Shown here one piece after another: positions 36,355 to 49,422 of a stretch of DNA of 64,000 bases (position 1 is the stretch's first letter; each line of letters begins with the position of its first letter). A model generated the notes under the pieces. The model searched no databases. It was not told the origin of the DNA and worked only from the letters and a program-made list of their open reading frames with translations. The DNA is from Strongylocentrotus droebachiensis (lineage: Eukaryota; Echinodermata; Echinoidea; Camarodonta; Strongylocentrotidae): assembly GCA_035222895.1 (NCBI GenBank), contig JAVYIG010000699.1, positions 310,001-374,000 of the forward strand. Reading direction: 5' to 3'. The translations under genes and the position numbers were made by a program.

Positions 36355-36720
36355 ATGATCCACAACTATTGAGATCATATTACCAGTCTTAAATATAAAA
36401 TAAATAGTGACAACTTCTTCCCAATTATCTTCATCTAGCCATGCAGATAAAAGACATGATCTATAAAGACTAGTGTCATGTTACCAGTCCTTTAATGAAT
36501 GGTTATCATTTCTCTCCCCATTATCCATCTACATGTCAGTGTCTGTCAGCATGGACAGTGATGGGACAGTGATGGGCTGAATTAAGCTGAGATCTGGTTA
36601 CAGTCTGGACTGCTTATCTGTACTTATCGCATTTCACTTGTCTCCCATCTTCAAACTGTCTGGCTCAATTACAAGCAAGTGATCAAATTAAGGTACTCCA
36701 GTCTTCCAACTTTGATGTTG
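35570..36720. repeat. Degenerate ~75-110 bp repeats with taccagtctt motif
   Basis: The motif accagtctt (or close variants) recurs at about 35574, 35686, 35770, 35847, 36028, 36140, 36224, 36301, 36381, 36480 and 36694. It is usually preceded by a gatcatgt/gatcaggt-like block and followed by aat-gat-atca. The first unit of each 454-base copy contains cttggatgggagaccg, identical to part of the 3' region of animal 5S rRNA. Confidence 0.75.
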
Positions 36721-36754
36721 ACTTGCGGATGTACACGTATGAGGTACTAGGAGA

Positions 36755-36950
36755 CCTAGGGACCTTGTGACGAGTTACTCCATTAATCTGCTATTAATGA
36801 ATGAACTACAATACTCGGAATCAAGTCTTTGTATTTACTTGCTGCTTTGTCAGGAAAGCATCGGGCAAGCTTTTAAGTCGTCATGAGCAGCCTTTGTTTA
36901 AAAATAATGCATACAATTTGAATATGTTGTAAACCAGTCTATTTAAAATA
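36755..36950. repeat. Dispersed repeat, copy A
   Basis: The sequence gacctagggacc...ttaatgaatgaactacaatactc...cctttgttta...gcatacaattt...gtaaaccagtctat is repeated in diverged form at about 52330-52515. It is non-coding. Confidence 0.75.
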
Positions 36951-39900
36951 TGTACAACTAACTATAATACAAATGGCGTAATATCACACCTTCCATGATG
37001 GGCTAGTACAGTAAACAATTTTTCAAATTGTCAACCGTTTCTTTACCAGCTATGCTGGGGCAAGTAAAAAGAAACATTAGAGCCTGATAAAAACTCCTTT
37101 GGGCAAGAGTTAATCTATGACTTTTTGCACTATGTTCCTGAGTAGAAACAAATATGAACAATTTCTCTGAAATAAACTGCTCAGCTCTTAGAGTTGTGTA
37201 TGCAGCTGATCAGAGCATATCCCTGCTGCAATGGAGCTACTCATAATGGTAACATGATTTTTTTTAAAGTAGAAAAACAAAACACATAATCTTTATAAAC
37301 ATTTTGTGAACAGTGATTGTTTGTCCTTCTATTTCAAGTGTAAATTCTTACCTTTGACTGTGAAACAAAGACTATACTGAACCTTGACCCTAAACTTGGC
37401 CTATATATGTATCTTTAATGAAACAAGACCTGAAGCAAATATCAAATCGCTAACTACTATCATTTTTCCTTCTGTCTGTATATCATGTACACATGTATGA
37501 TTGAACAATAAAAGCAGTTTGGATGAGCTGCCGGGAGGGATCGAGGCAGTGGTACCCTAATTGTACATCCTTCATGACGATATTAAGCAAAGCAATTTGA
37601 ACTAAGGGGAGGATAATTAAGGGTCTGAGGTGTTAATGGAGAGATGGAGACAGTAAAACAAATAGGTGGGACCACCACCCAAGTTAACCTCTGCAATTAA
37701 TCCACCATACACCAGCTCCGGCACTCCACAACACACACGTAGGCCCAGCCGTGGAGGGGAACTGATAGCGGCCACGACAAAACGCATTCCAATCAGTCCA
37801 CGACCAGCCCTTCCCGTACCGCGTCTGTTAACGCCCACTCTTTCCGATCGTATCGATGTCTGGGGAAGAAAGTTAAGTGCAAGCGCTGTCCTAGGAGAAG
37901 CCCTCAAACTGGTAACAATGGAGTCACAGGGTCTTGTATTACAATACTGTATCCTTAGATGAGTTCACCCGGGACCTTCATTGTTTTAAACGTCAAGTTT
38001 GCACAAATTCAATGTTTCATACAACGATCCATTAACAACATCAAGGGCTCAAAACGAGACCAAAACAAGTAATCAACATTTTAATTTAAAACCCTGCAGG
38101 TTTTCATCGTAACTACAAGCTGGCGTAACCTCAAAGTCGTTTGCGTCCTCACAGAACGTGATTTCAAGTATTGATACCGCGGCCCATAGTTATTGCACTA
38201 ACAATATAACCATAAGATTGTGCATGGTTTAAACTTCTAGCGAACTAAAATCAAGTGTCCTAACCTCACGTTAGTCTGCAGAGTCTGCAATTTCAATTTA
38301 ACCTAGGCGCGTTTCAAGAACATGACCTAAATTTTAAGTTTACGATTATCGTGTGAACCTAACAACTATCCTTTCATTGGAGATGTAACACAATCTGTTC
38401 GTCTGTTGTATACCTTATCTCGCAAGCATTATGATACAGGGTTTACAGTTCAAGAGTTAGGCAAGAGAGAGATAACTATGGATTGAGAGCTCGTATAAAG
38501 TGCCATGTGGGTTGATCACTGCTTGGGATTTAAATCAATAGCTTTCAAATTGGCAACAGATTTAAAATATTTTAGGATGGGACAATCATCAATTTCTAAC
38601 AATCTCCTTCACTGGCCTTTATTAGAATAAAATTAGTCAAACCCTTACCAAGTTGTGTAATTTTGTAATGGTATGTCAAAAACTGAATAGCCCCCAGTTT
38701 AAGTTTGTTGAGAATGTGACATATTAAAGCTTACATTTAAAAGTATTCAACAAAGGCCCTGATCCACTTTTCATTCTTGAGTTATGGACAAAAGAAGAGG
38801 AAAACATCAAATTTACAAGGGGTATGACTAATTTAGTTTTTAACTGTCTGTGACCCCTTCCTGAGTCGTATTACATATAATTAACCAAGAAAATAGACAA
38901 AAAATATAATACCTTGAGAACAAAAATTAGGGCTTATACTTCTTAAGAGTTTTAGTTGCAGCTGCCTTGATTCCTTTCTGAATCCCCACAGAACAGCTAA
39001 AGAAAAGACAGCCTGTCGCTTTACCACCCCATCTCAAATATTTATCATTGCCCTCATCATCGTTAATATCGGACAAATTTGTGCTGGATTCCGTGAGGAA
39101 TCACACAGCCCTGAGCAGGTGTTAATTCCACAGGGATACTTCCTTAGACGAGCGATTGAAAAGGCGAATGGATTTTTTTTCACGCTCTTTACCCCTCAAT
39201 GCGCATTTCTTTTCGATGCCTGATTTTTGTTGATGAACTCATTGCCTGCTGAACTGTTTACAGAGAAGGTCAGGCTTTATTTGCAATGCCTGAATTTGAT
39301 AATTGACAAAAAGATCAATTCAATAGTCATATCCTGTCAATAGAGTTCCACATAGACAGCATCACTACTATGGTAAACCTTCGAAAATAGGTTTCCCCAC
39401 ATGGCTGCTCTTTCTTCTAATCTTGTCCAAGCAAAAATTGCCTTTAAAAATAAAAATGAAGGATTAAAACTACCGTAAACAAACTAATAAGAATTTGTTT
39501 TAACAGTGTCTACAGTTGCACACAAAATGTGAACATTCAATGATATTTTGTAAAAGATAAAAAGAAGTATATACCAAATTAAAGAAATGATCTCCAACTT
39601 GGAGCACAATTCCCTTTTATGTTCCTTTATGTACCCCAACCCAAGTAGAAAAAAACATGAATTCTTGCCGTTTCCTGGTGCTTTTCACCACTCTCACATT
39701 CAAATCAGATCACCGTACATCCCCGGCCGATAAATCAAAACGTGGCCGATAATCATCACATTTTGGTATACACTTATAAAAAGAAAAATCACGCTATAGG
39801 CGTTCAGGAGTAATTTGTCAACACGCTAGATCTATATCAAAGCGCATTCAATCATTAGGTTTGAAAGACTGGTTGGAAAGATAGAATAATATAGCTAAAA

Positions 39901-41220
39901 GCAAACTAATGCTTCCAATAAAAAAACATAAGAAATCAACAAAATAATAATCCTTGTATGCTTATACCTGCAAACTGGGATTATTTTTTTATCAACTTGA
40001 TCAATCTAACTTTTTATAGAAATACTGATCTTGTGAAAAGACCCATAGAAATTCTATTGATGATATCAATTCTGGTTGGCTAGCCAGAAAAAATGAAAAG
40101 GGTGTTTAAAGTTGAAAAATTTGTCCTCACAAAAGATTAAAGAAATAGTTGTGACACCTTTTTGAAAAAAGATGGTTATCTAGATAAAGTCAGTTTGATC
40201 AAATTCCTCTTTTTCAGCAATATTTTTCTTATACTATTTATGAGGGTTAAATATTATTTTAGAATGCCAAGAGGGAGCAATAAGTATACAAATCTTCTTC
40301 CTAAAGTTGAATTGGCAGATTGAATATTTGAGGGACAAACAGAAAGAATATAAATCCTCTGTGTGTCCAGAAGGGTATTAAATCAGATGTTATACCCTGC
40401 TGGCTCTGAAACGACAAATTAAGATGACAAATTGCACCCAAAAATGCACAATTTGCTACATATTTAATATTTCAGCTCATAAATGTTCTGTCATAAGAAA
40501 TCTCAATCTGACTCCCATATCTAGGTTTGATTGCGAGGTCAATGTTTTAACCAAAAGGTAGTAAACATGTTATTTCAAATTCATTTCTTTTGAATTACCA
40601 CAATGATCAACAAATGGTACATGTACGCATTATGATATGGTAGATAGATAACAAGACAAATATTGCTCATATATGCGATCCAGTTATTTCTCATTCATTT
40701 AACTTGAATCATATATGATGCACAACAAATTCATTTTATAATCATTTTTCTAGCTAGATAAGAAGACATACTTTATATTGTTCAAATTACAATGCTTTGA
40801 TATGATTTATGTCATGAAGTGATTGATGAGAATTTGCTCAAGTTTTCAAACCTGATATTATGTGAGTAAATAGAAATAAGTTCACTGGTACAGTCCCAGC
40901 TACTTGTATCTGTGCTGCTAAGCCCCCATTGAACTTTTCTATGAGAAAACTAAAGAAGTGCCTGTCAATTTCATGTTCCAAGGCTATGATTAATATGCAA
41001 ATCAATTTTTCCAGAAGCTCGTATGACATGGTGCAAACAAGTGTTCTTTCAAATCTAGCTTTACGGTTAACTTCACGTTTCTTCGCTTGATTTCACAGCC
41101 CGACATAACAGCAATCCATCATCGTGGCTTCTAGGTGAAACGTTTACAATAAAGAATGACCTAGAAATGGGAACATGCTTTTACATGTGTAATCTTTTGT
41201 TCGATTGTCAGGTTGGAGAA
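36951..41220. other. Non-coding stretch
   Basis: No supported gene. A GC-richer island at 37660-37930 is open on both strands (up to 98 codons) but shows no recognisable domain or clean splice pair. The remainder is AT-rich with no notable structure. Confidence 0.45.
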
Positions 41221-41254
41221 GGCATCTCGTTTGTCACCGACCTTATACCGGCCG

Positions 41255-41567
41255 TTTTGTCCCTCTCTCTGTTTCCAGCCCATTACGAGGTTGAAATTTA
41301 TACAGATTACTGAATTACAAATCTGTACTGAACTAAGCCTGCAGTGGTATTGTATACGCAGTACCTAGCTGCTCTCAAATTTTGATGATGGGATTAATAT
41401 TATTGTTTCGTCCCTCTCTCTGTTCCTCTCTGTTGCCAGCCCATTACGAGGTTGAAATTTATACAGATTACTGAAGTAAAAATCTGTATTGAACTGAGCC
41501 TGCAGTGGTAGTTCATATACAGTACCTAGCTGCTCTCAAAGTTTTGATGATGGGATTAAGATTATCA
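41255..41567. repeat. Tandem duplication of ~155 bp
   Basis: Copy 1 (about 41255-41404) and copy 2 (about 41406-41567) share cagcccattacgaggttg, tttatacagattactga and agtacctagctgctctcaaa. They differ by substitutions and a ctctctgtt insertion. Confidence 0.9.
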
Positions 41568-44170
41568 TTAGAAATTGATTTCATTATCCTAGACAAAGAG
41601 TTCACGATTATAGAGAGGCAAAATAAATATGTGATGGAGTGTGATGTTGCTAAAAATTAAAAAAGCAGTAGGATTTGGTGATTGTATTAATTAGCAGCAG
41701 GCCTTTAACCTGAGCAGTTGTGTAGAATCAGAGTTATTGATTACTCAAGTTGGTAATTACTAATCAATAGCATCGATAGCATTATCATCATATTTAACCA
41801 TCACCTTCACAATCACACCTCTCATTGTCAATTACTAGAGAAAAGTAATGGAATTCCCCTTTCAATCCTTTAATCCTACTTTAATTCCGCGAAATCTTAT
41901 ACTTCTTAATGATGGGAAAATGAAATCAATTCATACCTTCAGAACACATTAATTTCCAGAGTATGACCAATAGGTCACAGGATCATGAAATATGATGATA
42001 ATGTACATTCATAAATCAATGCCAAGTCTTCTCTACATGATCTACCATGCGGATAATCACGTAAACCAAAAATTAAATATAGATTTTTTTTTCTTCTTCA
42101 TTCTACATCATATGATACAAAAAGGTTGATGTTTTCTTCTTCAAATGATACAAAAGTTGTTTTTTTTTATCTCAGGGAATATGTCAGCTGCCAAAAGCTT
42201 TTGTGCGGGCAGTCTACAGCATAATTTCAGCAATCGATCCCTCCTTCTTTTCTCTACATTCTAAGTACAAAAATGACAAATTATTTATGCTTGAATCTTG
42301 TAATGACTGTGGTTTGAACCTGACAGAGAAGTTAATTACTGGGACTGCAGGTGTCCTAAATGGTGATTGTAGATTAGCAAAGTATTTAAAACCCTTTATA
42401 GATCACAAAATATCATGAATTCATTGAGGAAGTACAATTTGAATGTGCTGTGATAAGAATTGTGATTTAGCATTTCTTTTCAGAAAAAATAATTATTGTA
42501 TTTCAGAAACATAAATTACCGGTACACAGTGAATCCCCCCCCCCCCCCCCCCACACACACACACTCTCTGTACAATCCCTTGTGATAACAAATTAATTCA
42601 CAAACTTGTAACACTGGTAACAGTCAACTATAAAAGCACAAAAAGTGACAAAGTATAACATTAATTAAACTAGACTAGGAAAGTAATGCAAATCAGCAAC
42701 AACAACTTCTCGGTCAATATTATCCTCTTTTTAAAAATTATGGCATAAATACTACCTGAAATTCTTGACCTCTTTGTTTGTGGTTCACAAGTGACTCAAC
42801 TGCCAAAGTAACACAAATTAGTGACAAATTTTCGAATCGTAATCCTATTTTTCTCTCACAAATAATGGAGTACAAAATCTACTGGTACCTGAAATTCTCA
42901 AACTCTTTGTTCATGGGTCGAAAGTGAAGCAAAAAAAAACGAAATTTCTCTTGCATTTTATCCTCCAGTGTTTTCCTTTAATCCCCAAAAATATTTTCAT
43001 AAATTTGACAGGTCGACAATGAAATTGGGAAGGCGTTTCCGTACCAACAACTGCTACAATAGTAGCCAAATTTTTTATTGGAAAAATGAGCAGAATTACA
43101 AGTTAACGCCAGGAGGGGTAATTAGCAAGTGCCAAAAACTGTACTTTTGTGGAATTATTGTAAGATTTGTAAGCAAGCAGGAAGCTAAAATATCCTTTAA
43201 ATATGTTGTTAAAGGTATGGTGGGTACTTTGAGAATTTTCTGACGAGTAACGGCATACAAGGTGGGACTATTAGGTCAACTTTAATCATTATACGGAATG
43301 GCATTTACAGAGCATATTCAATTTTAAGAGGGATAATATTATAGACATATGGATAAAACTCTACAAATTACTGATACAGTTTGAGTTGAGTTGAGGTTTT
43401 ATTATCCAAATGTTTCAAATACAGTAATATAACAGTTTATGAACTAAATATGAGGGGGTTTCACAACGATTCGGTTTCCTATCAACTATTTTTCAAATTT
43501 ATGACATTCTATGGAATTTTTGATAACCATGACAAAGTGTTTGAGTCAAATTAACACCTCACACCCTCCCCCCTCCTTTGAATTTAATAATGGAGTGCTA
43601 GCTTTTTAGACAAAACAACTTGGGTGTCAATTAAAATCAAAATCATCACACATCAGCCCACAATCTATATTTATGTTTGACCATTACTGCAATAACAAAC
43701 ATGTTTCTCTCCTTTTTTAGTAAAACAAGTTTCTAACACACAATCGCATTTGCAATAAGGGAGTGGGGAAGGTCGATAAATATGACTTGATCTTATATGA
43801 GTTGACACCAAGTCAACATTACGCTTATCGGTCGTGAAATGTGACAGTTTCAAATCTTGAGCCAATTGTAAGTGATGAAAAGTGGAAGAAACAACAAGGA
43901 GAATATGAATAGAGCAAACAATTTTTGAAAGGTGTCAATTAAAATTTGAATTTTCAGAAGTCAGCTTGAATCTATTATTTGCTGAACAGTTCAAAGTTCC
44001 CTACTCGTATGTTCCCTCTCTGTCTCTCTAATCCATAGTTTCTGTCAGTCTTTCTCTTTCAAGTTCCTTCATTCTTCTCTCATTCCTTGCCTCCTCTCCC
44101 AACCGAATCATTAAAGGTAGGTTAACGAACATATCATCTGTTTGAAGCCAATAGGGTGTTTTTAGAACTC
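41568..44170. other. Non-coding stretch
   Basis: No supported gene. A poly-C run of about 18 followed by (AC)n lies at 42534-42563. Several short AT-rich frames have no domain evidence. Confidence 0.5.
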
Positions 44171-44726
44171 CTTTTCAGTCAGTCCGCAGCGTCCGCGAAT
44201 TCGCTCGTATTTACACAAGTCGTATGCAAGCTATGTACGGTAAAAACGGACATTAAGCAGAAAACATTGGTACATAACAATTACGATTGCATCAATGTTT
44301 CTCTATGGATTTTTTTCATTTATGTACCAATATAAAGAAGATAGACCAAATAATCCATCTTTACAAAACATCAAGATATTTTTTTAACGTTAACATGCTC
44401 TAAAAAGAGCATTTAAAACAGTCTAAAAAACATAGCAACTTAACGATATGCAGCATTAAAAAAATATATGAAAACGCTACTGCATCAAAAAGTAATTTGG
44501 TTCATTGTGATGATAAATATACAAACTTTCAAACCATCACTGTTTCCTTTATTTTACTTCTTTATACCAGTCAGGAACACGGTAAATACAACACCATGTT
44601 CATTCCAACATATTCAACAGCGGTGACACAGACGATATGCGTGGGTCATCAGAGTATGACGTCATGTGCCAACCGGGGGATACTACGTTAAATCTAGCTT
44701 TGCGTCGATTATCGATGTTCTGTGTC

Positions 44727-44756
44727 CGTGCGCTGTACATGAACACGCACGGAGGA
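44727..44756. repeat. Short hairpin
   Basis: tccgtgcg and cgcacgga are separated by about 13 bases, a perfect 8-base stem within the TIR-bounded interval. Confidence 0.7.
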
Positions 44757-45554
44757 TAGACGGTGATTAGGGATATCCACGTATTAGACTCTGGTGCGTA
44801 ACCCCCGGACGTAGAGGTGTTGTATTGCCCCATATACTCATTATTGTGTATCATTTGTATGCGCTACTTAATAATAGAAGTCTACAGAGCTGCAGAGTAC
44901 AAGTTGGATGCGGATACGTACTCAAGTACAATCAAGTACACTATAGAATACCACCTCTAGAATGAATAGGGGACAGTGGGAAGGGTTTAAGTGTCTTTAT
45001 GTGCCATTTTTGGCCAGGCTTTGATATCATTTTAACAAAGAAGATACATTTTCTTTCTCAAATGTATATTTGTGAAAATACAAACTTTCGGGGGGGGGGG
45101 GGGGGGGAAGCGATTGGCATTGGTATTGTCATTGAAAATGAAAATATGATTGTTCCCATCCCTGCTTTTAAATTTCATGGCTGTATTGCAGGCGGTTGGT
45201 TGAAAAAGTTCTGAAATGTGTTTTTATTTAAATTGTAAACCATGGACTAATAAATGAGAAAAGCCTTAAACATCAATTTATTTTGGTAATCCCCAGGCAT
45301 TCTTTGATAGTAATATTTTATTTGATGTTTCTTTTGTCAATTTATGTAACTCCAGTTCATGTGTATTTTTAGAAATAAAATAATTACAAAATTCTTTCCA
45401 TTATTCTCTTTTCTGTTTGTTTTTGTTTTATAGTGACCCACAAAATATATATCTGATCATTTATTTTCTGTTTTTGTTTGTATGGTAATGACTATCGGAT
45501 AACATTTTTAATGTGTGGTGGGTTGAAAGGGCGCAAATAAAATTAATAATATTT

Positions 45555-46135
45555 TAATTTTCACCTTCAACATCATTATCACAATCATTCAAAGTCATCA
45601 TCACCATCACGATCATTATCATCATCACCACTATTAACATCACCATCACAACTATTAACATCACCATCATAATCACTGTCATGATCATCGCCATCACCAT
45701 TGCCATCATCATAATCACCATCAGCATTATCACCATAGCCATCATGATCATCCCCATCACCATCATCATAATCACCGTCAGCATTATCACCATAGCCATC
45801 ACGATCATTGCCATCACCATCATCATAATCACCGTCAGCATTATCACCATAGCCATCATGATCATTGCCATCACCATTGCCATCATCATAATCACCAAAG
45901 CCATCATGATCATCACCATCAGTATTATCACCATAGCCATCACAATCATCATAATCATCATCCTAATCACTGTCAGCATTATTACCATAGCCATCACCAT
46001 CATCATCATAATCACCATCAGCATCATCACCATTGCCATCATCATAATCACCGTCAGTATTATCACCATAGCCATCACCATCATCATAATCACCGTCATC
46101 ACCATAGCCATCGTCATCATTATAACCATAGCCGG
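45555..46135. repeat. (ATC)n-type minisatellite
   Basis: About 580 bases of imperfect catcaccat/catcataatcaccgtcag units, with a higher-order period of about 54-60 bases around atcaccatagccatca. Because all units are multiples of three, long frames stay open on both strands (Met/Val/Ile or Ile/Thr or Asp/Gly). These are not genes. Confidence 0.95.
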
Positions 46136-46458
46136 TTAAACACAAAATATATTATTAAGAGTTTTAAGACTACTGCTAATGATAAATAATTATAAATGAA
46201 ATTGGACTAGGAATAATATTTCCATTTTATAATATTCATATTTTATTTATAAACTGACTTTGACATGTATGTTGAGAACTTGAGACCAGTGAAAAAAATA
46301 CACGGGCTCAGGACGAAATAGCCCCCGAAATGCCCAAAAGAGCCCCCGAAGATCAGAAAAGAGCCCCCATAAATTTGCATAGAGTTCAATGCAAAACAAA
46401 TTTTAGAGTGTTATTTTTACGCAGGCAAGCTTGAAAAGTAGCCCCCGAAAAATAAATA

Positions 46459-46938
46459 CTAATTTTTACCCTGCTTGAGACCATTACTTGCATAACATGT
46501 GTCACTGAGAATAAAAGTATTATCCAAGTAAAACATCTTTAAATTGTATAACGGTGACAGTTCAATCAGTTTTTTATTATAATAAATGCTTTGTTCATGT
46601 AAAGCTCTGGAATCCCACCTTCGAAGTATCACTATCAGAGATACAAAAATGTAATCACTTGAAATGGATTTTTCTTTTACTGAAAGAATAAGCTGAACAA
46701 AATCCTTCTCGTCCTTCTCCCAAACTCCGCTTTCAAGATTGTTTGTTCCTACATGTATGTGAAGTCTAGCAAACACTGATTCAGGAATGCAATGGAGACT
46801 GATGTGTGAAGTCTGTGTCTTAGATAATTTGTTGTCAATGTTCCGCAAGTTCGATGGTTGAGTGCATCTAAGGTGGTACTGGACAGGACCAATTGTTATA
46901 TACGTCCAGACTTCCGTGGCATCGCAACCTGTCAACAA
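46459..46938 (-). pseudogene. Decayed SGNH/GDSL-hydrolase-like ORF, probably from a transposable element
   Basis: The minus-strand frame contains ordered blocks of the SGNH-like domain found in many invertebrate repeat-derived proteins: LHIHVGTNNLESGVW (the V.VGTNDL block), then KDFVQLILSVKEKS, an IFVSL...LRRWDSRAL block, YYNKKLIELSPLYNLKMFYLD and CYASNGLKQG where functional copies read ...DGLHLN. The usual substrate-site Asn of the GTN block is present, but the catalytic Ser block is not visible and the C-terminal His motif is replaced, with a stop soon after. A possible acceptor (tttgttgacag) lies at its 5' end. I read it as a truncated, probably inactive remnant. It could alternatively be the last exon of an unrecognised gene. 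Confidence 0.5.
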
Positions 46939-47032
46939 ACATCACAACTGAGGGTGCAGAGTTCAAAAATAAAATAAAAAGGTGCTCATAAAAATACAGT
47001 GGGTTGCAGACATCATCTAATTTTTAGACGAA

Positions 47033-47220
47033 GTAGAGCCACATCGACGCTCTAGCCTGCCTGTGTACAGCTGCGCTGAGTGGTCATTCTGCATGTAGCT
47101 CCAAACTTTGGTATGGAAAGACTTGGCTGATGTTGACTTTGATGATGGTGGCTGCCGGCTGGTAGTTGATTCCATTACGAGGATAGAAGCTGTTCTTGTA
47201 TTCTTCGGTCCTGGCAAATG
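47033..47220 (-). other. Possible upstream exon of the SGNH-like fragment
   Basis: Minus-strand frame after a tttgccag acceptor-like site encodes MESTTSRQPPSSKSTSAKSF and ends at a stop (LERRCGSTSSKN). It is a low-complexity Ser-rich segment with no domain. It is close to and on the same strand as the SGNH-like frame, but a splice connection cannot be demonstrated. Confidence 0.2.
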
Positions 47221-48484
47221 ACAAATGATAAGAAGGAATATAAAATTGCTTAGTTCAGGTATGGGGATTTTAAAAGATCTGATCAAAGTAGCTAGCAATT
47301 TATGGTAGACAAAACCTGCTTGCATTAAAAAATTGTTTTTAATGAAAACAAATTACAGGTGTCAAATTCATGAAGTTTTCCCTTCATTTTTCCACATGTG
47401 CACAAGTTGTAAAATGTAAGTGTTTAACTTTGGCTTTTTGTTTCAATTCTGCTTTGTTCATAATCATAATACAACTCGCACAAGGGAAATGCTGCTTATT
47501 TCTATGGCTGGTTGTAAAGTTTGAGTTGACCAGAACCAAAATAAAAGGCACAACCAAACTGAAACTAGTTTGAGAATCCCTAAATTAATAATAGGTTCTA
47601 GATCTATAATTATCTGAGTCTGACCAGACGCCAGAGTCACTGTTTAACTCTCACAGTTCACAGTTGACTGTTAAATTCGTGTAAAAATAAAATGGATTAA
47701 GCATAAATATTATCAAGAGAGCTTGCTAATTTAATGGAATAGTACACGTAAGTCGAGCGAGGGCCCCAGATCAGATATGGCTTTGTTTTATGCCGGATCG
47801 GTACAGAAAAGGCTATGTATGGGACCGGTACGCGGTCACCGTGATGACTACGAAAGTGCGGCCATGTTGGCGAAACGTACACTTTTCGCGCCATATCGGC
47901 AAAAATGAGTGATTTTAACGTAGCCGTCACACAACTTCCGGTTGAAAATCGAAAAATGTGTAACTTTCATGGCCATAAAAGCTAATAAAATACATCGTGC
48001 ATCAATCGAACTCTGCGCTTTTTCACTTCTGCCAACATTTTTCTTGTGAAAAATCAAAAAATTGGGGAAAAACATTGCTTATACCAGTCAGGAACACGCT
48101 AAATGCAAGGTAATGTCAGAATACCTCCTACGAAAGAAGGGAAATATGGACACATTTCAATGAATATTTACAATCACTTAGATGCGGTAAAATTAGGAAA
48201 ATTTCATATCAAAATACGTAGAAAAGTATGGAGATACACTTACCCCTGCATGCTACGCAGCACAGTAAAAGCCATAGCAGCTGTGATAAAGTTTGTTGAC
48301 CTGTGCAAAAGTCTCGCAAAATCTCGCAAATCGCGGGACACGAAATACGACGGTTTATCGCACTTCCGGGTGCTGTGTAAATTTGGGCATTCTGCCTAAT
48401 TATCGCGGGCGTTGCGGACTGACTGTTTTATTTAACACAAGAACTAAAGCCCTTCTCGCCCCAAACAGACAATATTTGCTATTC

Positions 48485-49320
48485 AACAATCATGTTCCTT
48501 CCATCTCCTCCCTCCCCCCTCCCCCATCTCTCTCTCTCTCTATATATATATATTTATCAAAGTTTCTTTCCTCCGCCTCTTTTCTCATTCTTTGACTTGA
48601 TCCTCTAAAAACAGAATTACCCTGAATTGGCATATGTAGGGTAATGAGCATTTATCTCTTGAGCATTCAAACATTCATGTTCCCTCTCTCTCCATCTCTC
48701 CCCTCTCCTCACATCCTCTGCGATCTGAAGCGGCAAAGGCAGGGTAAGGAACTTCTTTTTTTGCAGTCAAACCTCATGTTCTCTCCCCTCTTTCTCCCTA
48801 TATACCCCCTCCCTTATTCCTCCCTTATTTCCCCCTCCCTCCATCCCACACCCTCCATCCCTCACCCTCATCTCTCTCTCTTTCAGCTTCATTCCTCCCT
48901 TCCCTCGTTACTTGCGTCCCATCTTCTCCGATCTGGAACTTCTTTTAGGCAGTGAAACCTCATGCTCTCTGCCCCTCCTTCTCCCTACCTCCCTCTCCTT
49001 CTCCCTACCACCCTCCCTCCACCCCTCCATTGCTCACCCTCCTCTCTCTCCCTCTCTCTTCCCTCATTCCTCTCCTCGCATCCTCTCCAATCTGAAGAAA
49101 CTTCTTTTGGGCAGTCAAACTTTATGCTCCAGCCCTCTCTTTCTCCCTACGTCCCTCTCCCTATACCTCCCTCCATCCCTCTCCTTCTCCCTCCCTCTCT
49201 AGCTCACCCTTCTCTCTCTCTCTCTCTCTCTCTCTTTCAGCTTCATCCATCCCTTCTCTCCTCCCATCCTCTCTTGCATCCTCTCCGATCTGGAGCGGAG
49301 CGGCAAAGGTAGGGTAATGA
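48485..49320. repeat. Polypyrimidine array with ~175-bp degenerate repeats
   Basis: CT-rich DNA is punctuated by a recurring island: ctctgcgatctgaagcggcaaagg (about 48716), ctccgatctggaacttctttt (about 48928), ctccaatctgaagaaacttc (about 49085) and ctccgatctggagcggagcg (about 49277). These are often followed by caaac/tcatgctctc. The Ser/Pro/Leu-rich frames are by-products. Confidence 0.85.
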
Positions 49321-49422
49321 GCATCTCTTTGGCCGTTGGAACTGGGTCACCATCCCATCGGCATGTTATTCCTCAGCCTTACTCGTCTCCTAAATGTCTC
49401 CCTTTCGCCATTATTCATCCTT

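Larger units (their letters stand above)
44176..48425. mobile_element. Interval bounded by 22-bp terminal-type inverted repeats
   Basis: The left boundary cagtcagtccgcagcgtccg (44176-44197) is matched by the reverse complement of the right boundary, cagtcagtccgcaacgcccg (48404-48425), with two mismatches. Inside are a decayed SGNH-like frame (minus strand), an ATC minisatellite, and a direct repeat of taccagtcaggaacacg (44565 and 48084). This could be one ~4.25 kb transposon, two related elements in opposite orientation, or an older element disrupted by later insertions. No transposase was recognised. Target-site duplications were not evident. Confidence 0.45.

Noticed and set aside
45554-46139. 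Frames of 191 and 152 codons
   Set aside because: Both strands stay open because the minisatellite unit is a multiple of three.
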